Of a stretch of 64,000 bases of DNA, positions 59,041 through 64,000 are shown piece after piece; positions within the stretch are counted from its first letter, which is position 1; each line of letters opens with the position of its first letter. Below the pieces are notes generated by a model. That model was not told the origin of the DNA and did no database searches. It saw nothing but the letters and a program-made list of their open reading frames with translations. Position numbers and translations under genes: made by a program. This DNA comes from Aspidapion aeneum (lineage: Eukaryota; Arthropoda; Insecta; Coleoptera; Brentidae), in contig OY755047.1 in NCBI GenBank assembly GCA_963576565.1, positions 32,842,851 to 32,906,850 on the forward strand. The letters are read 5' to 3'.

Positions 59041-60015
59041 GAGGAGGATATTTTGTAATATCTCATTTATTATAAAAACTCGAGTCGGCAGTACTGTACT
59101 GATACGTGTTCAGAAAATCGAAGTGGTACTGTACGTCACTGGGATAAAGTCATATACGTAATTTACGTATATGGATAAAGTATGCTGTATGGATTGTAGC
59201 CAATAAATAACAAAAAGAAGACATTATTTTTATCAGATGACGTTCTGGTCAACGCTCGTTACCTGTGTTAGCTTTACTTTATATTTACAAGCCTTGGTAA
59301 TGTAGAAATAGTCCACGAGGTGTGAGGAGGGCGTTTATTTTTTACTGCCCATCACGTGAGGGAAGCGAAAATTTATTTTCGCGGGTGGACCTAAGATCAC
59401 CGGTAAACTTAAGTCCATCGGTAATCTTGGGTTCATCATCTTTTTTCACGGGGAAATGAATCCTCGGAAGTGCTTCTAACATTACTTTTGGTGGTCAGCT
59501 TTGTTTTGGAGAGGATCAAAATGAGTAAAAAATATATGCTAATGATCTTCACAATTTAGAAAAAGCTCACCCAAAACTGACAGGTAAAAGTTACGTTATA
59601 AACACCACAACAATTGTTGGTGAACTTATGTTCATCTTACTGCCGTTTTGAGATTTGGTGAGCTCATCTCACCTCACCTCACGAACAGTGAATAATAAAC
59701 GTTCAAGACAAAAAGGTTCATGATTTACCGTCCCTTTTAATTATTATTAATTTTTGAGATAACTTTTTAACAGTAATTAGCTGTTTACCATAACAAACAG
59801 TATAGGCCAAGGAAAAAAAGTTGTAAAAAGTTGTATCAAAAAGAATGAAATGAACTAGTTTATCTGTATATTTGTAGTATAACTTTGACTCTTCATAGTA
59901 CACCTCTTACTCTGATATACTACAACTAAGCACAATCTTTTTAGCTTAGCAAAAACAATAATCTCTAGTAGAGGTCTTTTGTCAAAAACTCGGAATATTT
60001 TTCGAGGTTTTAAAA
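59041..60015. other. noncoding DNA with a small palindrome
   Basis: CATATACGTAATTTACGTATATG (59151-59173) is a perfect palindrome with 11-bp arms around one base. The rest is AT-rich with a slightly GC-richer patch at 59380-59480; no gene is seen. Confidence 0.5.
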
Positions 60016-60490
60016 ATGATCGAATTGGATCCCGACGATAGATTTGTAAGTTGTGATGAAGAAAATCCTTACACCAACGTGCCAATAAATGAGTAACTTA
60101 CTATCATCAAAAACAAATTACAAACTGATGATACACTTCATGAGATAACAATGCTATCGGTGGAGCCGGTAATGGATCTATTGGAGCTCTGTCTCCGTAA
60201 CTCTTACTTTCAAGTGAAAAATAGGTTTTAAGCGCAAAATGATGGACTTCCAATGGGTTCGTCTCTTTCGCCAGTGGTAGCAGCCATCTACATGGGATAG
60301 TGTTTGCCCGCAGGTAGAAAAACGACAACTGCAGTGGACTGTATATATTTTAATTAATGAAAGCGCGAACAAACATAAATATATTGATATGAACCACACA
60401 ACGGAAATCATAAACAAAGCACTCACCAGTTTGCAGCCAATTTATCCACGTACCAGGGGCCCCTTTCTGGATCTAATGATGGCACCACGT
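60016..60490 (+). pseudogene. Penelope-like element reverse-transcriptase fragment
   Basis: From 60016 to 60300 one frame with stops at 60094, 60229 and 60298 reads DDRFVSCDEENPYTNVPINE, then LSVEPVMDLLELCLRNSYFQ, then DGLPMGSSLSPVVAAIYMG. The TNVP, LCLxNxYF and GxxMGSxLSPxxAxxYM pattern is that of Penelope-like elements. Further on, EIINKALTSLQP and GPFLDL (about 60410-60475) match the later part of the same RT, after a deletion. The nuclease domain is not visible. A short dead fragment, just before the putative LTR of the second BEL element. Confidence 0.7.
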
Positions 60491-60499
60491 AGCTGAAGG

Positions 60500-60731
60500 G
60501 CTGAAGTTTCTAGTTCTATGCTTCAGTACACCAAAATCGAGCACTTTCAAGTGTAGAAATTTGTAATAGTTGGAGAAAGTAAATTAACATGCCATTTTCT
60601 CGAGGCGGTAGAAAAGGATCTCTCTGATTCTTGGTGCGCATGTCCAATGCGCGAAAAATGTACTCTGTCCGTCATCCAATTGTGTGGTTTTAAAATTTAC
60701 AAACAACCGCGAAATTTAGCGGGAGCTAACA
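60500..60731 (-). repeat. putative 3' LTR remnant of the second BEL/Pao element
   Basis: On the minus strand, TTTTGGAGGGCAG (a possible polypurine-tract region) is followed within a few bases by TGTTAGCTCCCGC (from 60731), the position and TG start expected of an LTR. The other LTR lies outside the window, so length and end cannot be tested. Confidence 0.35.
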
Positions 60732-60965
60732 TAACTGCCCTCCAAAACACACAATTTTAGAATATCAGCCGGACAGATATAGATATAAGAAAAATGATCG
60801 ACCGATAAATATAAATGAATGAAAAACAGATAAGTAGCGTAAGTTTATTTAGAGATAACGAAAACCCGAAAAAGGCAAAACAAACAAACAAAATTAAAAA
60901 AAAATAATAAAGAATTACCTATTGTAATAATTGACTTCAATAGGTAGAAAAAATTAAAAGTACTT
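60732..60965 (-). other. 3' untranslated region of second BEL/Pao element
   Basis: AT-rich sequence between the pol stop and the putative LTR start; it holds long T-runs and no frame. Confidence 0.5.
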
Positions 60966-63900
60966 TTAATTCGGCAAGAGGCACAGTTTTACAACTGGCC
61001 GCTTGTAAACACCGGTAGCCGTTTGTACCGTCGCGACACGCACTTGACCGTCTCCGCCGGGATGCAATTGGAGAACCCGACCGACTGGCCATTTCAAAGG
61101 TGATTGGATGTGGTCACTCGTTATGATAACCAAATCATTTAATTTGATATTTGGGGAAGAATCAGCCCACTTGTGTCGCTGTTGTAGCGTATGCAAATAC
61201 TCTATAGAATACCGTTTCCAAAAATCATTATGTAGTTTTTGGACTAGTTTCCATCTCGAGAGCCGATTTAGGGGAACCCCGGACAAATCTGACTCCAGAA
61301 TTTCTGAATTAAGGGGTTCAAGGGTCAAAAAATGCCCATAAGTAAGAGGTTGAAGATCGTGTGGGTCTGAAGAGGAAGGAGATAAAGGGCGACTATTAAG
61401 TACAGCTTCTATGCGACATGTAAGAGTGGACATTTCCATGATAGACAACTTCTGGTCGCCGACAACTCGAACAAAGTGAGTTTTAAAACTTTTGACGCCA
61501 GCTTCTGCCAGGCCATTGAAATGTGGACTGAGAGGGGGTCCCAGATGCCAACGAATAGAAAGTCTGGTGGACGCACTTCTTGCGTAATCAAGCAATTGGT
61601 TACGAAACCCTATAAAATTACTGCCCTGATCTGACCAGCATTGCGTCACGCTTCCACGTCTGGAAATGAATCGATGGAATGCACCTACAAATCCTTCGGT
61701 GGACAGTTCCATGGTTAATTCCAAATGCACGCAATATGTGACCGTACAGACAAACACACAGACATACGATTTGAAAGCTTTACAACCACGGTAACGATGA
61801 GGAATCACAATGAAAGGTCCACAAAAGTCGATAGCTACACTCGAAAAAGGTTTAAGTTGATTGATTCGATGAGCGGGAAGTGAACTCATTATGGTCGGTC
61901 TATAGGGTTTAGGGTTGATTCTAAAACATTGCAAGCATTTGGATATGGTTCTTTGAATTGCCCGTCTGGCAGATAATATCCAAAATTGCTGTAAAAGCAG
62001 ATTATGTAATGTTTTAAACCCAGGATGAAGGTATTGTCGATGAGTGGACTCGATAAGAAGATTAGTTAAACGATGGTTACTCGAAAGTAAGACGGGGTGT
62101 TTTGCACGCGTTTGATAAGAAGGTATAACGCACTTTGCATCTCATCGGTGTTAGGAAAAACAATATTTTCAAAAATAATTTTTTGGTCCGGTAGATTAGT
62201 GGGTTTTTGATAGAAATTGTTTTGAAAAAGGTTCACTATTCGAAGGACATAACAAATGATACGTTGAATTTTTGATATAGATGAATATTTGATAAGAAGC
62301 TTATCTAAGAAGTTAACGTCAATTATCGCATTGCAACAGACCTTTGGCTTTTCCTCCAGATTAATATCTCCGAAATCAATCGGCATTTTTGATTTATGAA
62401 AATCGGGCCATTCGTTTTCGGGAGACCACAAAAACGACGGTGCGTTCCACCTCATGTCATGTGAAATGAGCTGTAAGGGGGTGGCCCCTCATGACGCAAT
62501 ATCGGCTGCATTTAAAGCAGAAGGAATGTAGCGCCATCAGTTTGAGGGAATGATTTCTTGGATTCTACTGACTCGATTTCCAACAAAGGTTTCCAGCGAT
62601 TAGGAGGGGATGAAAGCCAGTGCAATACGACTTGCGAATCGCAGAAAGTAACGATATTTGTAAAAGTTATTTTTCCTTCATAGCTAGATAAAACGAAGTC
62701 AATTAATTCGCTTAAAAGAAATGCGCCTAGGAGTTCTAGCCTAGCCAAAGTTTGTGACTTTATAGGCGCGACCCTAGATTTTGCAGATATGAGAGAAACA
62801 GATATATTGTTTTCCTCTTCTACACGAAAATATACGACGCCTGCGTAACCTCGAATTGAAGCGTCACAGAAGCCGATGATTTGACAGGTATTGATTTTTG
62901 ACAGTTTGATTTGTCGGGGTAACTGAATATTGGAAAGAAGCGGGAATTCAGAACGAAGTTTGTTCCAAGAGTCGATGATAGAAGAATCTGGTTCTTCGTC
63001 CCAGCCTATTTTCGATATCCACAACTGTTGCAAAATAAATTTTGCTTGTAGCAACAAGGGACAAAGAAAACCTAAGGGATCGAAGATTGTTCCTATGATA
63101 GATAAAATAGAATGTTTAGTTGGGGGTTTGTCCTTCATTCGGCATTGGTAAAAAAAAATTTCGTTATTTGGATGCCATTGAAGGCCTAAAACTTTGATAA
63201 AGTGGGGTTCCTCCTTGTCAAAAGAGAGAGGCATTTGACGATCGGATTCTGGCAATGTTGCCAATAAATCAGGATAATTGCTTGCCCATTTTTTAAGTTC
63301 AAATCCTCCCGACTTCAACAAATCATTGAGTTCCGTTTGAAGGTAAAGAGCTTCAGAAAGCGAAGGGCTAGTTTCCAAGATATCGTCGATGTAAATTGAC
63401 GTTTTTAGAACAGTACTAGCCATAGGAAAACGTTCCTTTTCTCTCTCTGCCAGCTTATTTAAGGTACGCATGGCTAGAAAAGGTGAGCATGTCATGCCAA
63501 AAGTGACAGTAGAAAGTTCCCACACTGAAAGTGGGTCCTGTGGAGAAAACCTCCACAATATCCTTTGATAAGGACGGTGATAAGGATTGATAAGGACTTG
63601 ACGGAACATCTGTTTGATATAAGCAATGTAGGCAATAGGATTAAGACGAAACGTAAGGAAGCAATATCCTTTTGAAGTTTCGGTCCAGATAACAACGTGT
63701 CATTGAGATTAATATTCTTTGGGGTGACTGCCGAACAATCCCAGACTACCCTTAATTTTGTACTTAAGCTTTCCAGCTTTAGTACGCAATGATGTGCCAA
63801 AAACATGATACGTCGACTTTTGGTTGACTAGGTAAAGCTAGACTCATATGATTAGAATCGATATAATCTTGCATGAAACTAGAATAGGCAGTGTACAGAT

Positions 63901-64000
63901 CAGGATTTTTGAGTAATCTATTTTCTAGAAGTAAAAATCTACGATAAGCTTGCGGATAAGTATTTCCTAGGTCAGGGTTTATTTTATCTTTAAACGGAAG
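60966..64000 (-). pseudogene. pol: BEL/Pao Pol, partial and broken
   Basis: From the window edge, the A17-type linker (NPDLGNTYPQAYRRF) leads to LRVVWDCSAVTP. A frameshift near 63650 is followed by the RT with MFRQVLINP and YIDDILE, then FCDASIRGYAG, LARLELLGAFLL and FCDSQVVLHWL of RNase H. A stop and shifts near 62450-62520 follow. Near 62105 the sequence jumps from IKRVQ to KHPVLLSSNHRL; the segment normally between them (about 60 residues by comparison with the first element) is deleted. The integrase then reads HRQYLHPG, KCLQC, VAIDFCGPF, WSDQGSNF and HFNGLAEAG, and the tail ends KRPVVKLC before the stop at 60966. The catalytic residues are present in separate frames. Confidence 0.88.

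Larger units (their letters stand above)
60500..64000 (-). mobile_element. second BEL/Pao element, 5' part beyond the window edge
   Basis: The minus strand shows BEL/Pao pol domains in the order linker, RT, RNase H, integrase, DUF5641-like tail. It is related to the element at 5838-12892 but clearly a different subfamily (HGHFLTLEPLNS-type segments are shared while much else differs). Frames change at least three times and an internal deletion is present. Gag, protease and the 5' LTR would lie to the right of 64000. Confidence 0.88.

Noticed and set aside
1..64000. CRISPR array, operon or prokaryotic defence system
   Set aside because: The window is eukaryotic repeat-rich DNA. Tandem arrays here have long diverged units without unique spacers, and no associated genes exist.

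Overview
The window looks like intergenic or intronic DNA from an insect-type eukaryotic genome. It is AT-rich, full of poly-A/T runs and (TA)n or (ACAG)n microsatellites, and has no bacterial-style gene packing. Almost every long open frame is part of a transposable element (BEL/Pao, Jockey, RTE, CR1-like, Penelope-like, Tc1/mariner, hAT). That repertoire fits a repeat-rich insect, possibly a beetle, but I cannot name the species. No intact host gene, rRNA or canonical tRNA gene is visible. The only non-transposon coding candidate is a short exon-like frame on the minus strand at 51951-52259.

Layout, left to right. 1-4.85 kb is AT-rich noncoding DNA with a tandem array of about 140-bp units (3440-4185). 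4.85-12.96 kb is a satellite-like repeat with an (ACAG)n tract, interrupted by a BEL/Pao LTR retrotransposon (5838-12892) with nearly identical LTRs but a broken gag-pol. 13.1-20.5 kb holds three inverted-repeat elements of Tc1/mariner or MITE type, a mirror-symmetric short-repeat array, a duplicated LINE tail and an RNase H-bearing LINE fragment. 21.7-27.4 kb has a tandem duplication and a CR1/Jockey-type LINE (minus strand), possibly nested in a DNA transposon.

27.9-33.2 kb is an old RTE copy split by a full-length Jockey element (28620-33010) flanked by a 15-16 bp target duplication. 33.2-39.4 kb holds a small MITE, a mariner-like transposase pseudogene, a hAT transposase pseudogene and an internally deleted RTE. 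41.6-46.7 kb has two inverted copies of one repeat family; one copy carries a hAT-type MITE and the other shows the empty site. A perfect 40-bp-arm palindrome lies at 45120-45201. 50.5-51.9 kb is a tandem array of about 245-bp units, next to the exon-like frame and an RTE element (minus strand, about 52.26-55.2 kb). 57-60.5 kb has fragments of an RTE, an RNase H LINE and a Penelope-like element. 60.5-64.0 kb is a second, more decayed BEL/Pao element (minus strand) that runs off the right edge.

The elements do not form a pathway. They are layers of insertion, and the nesting gives their order: RTE before Jockey, the satellite-like repeat before BEL, and the 42/46-kb family before its hAT MITE. 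I found no clearly undescribed biological system. The least explained signals are the tRNA-like block in the BEL leader, the perfect palindrome, the exon-like frame, and two stretches rich in homeodomain/POU-like sites.
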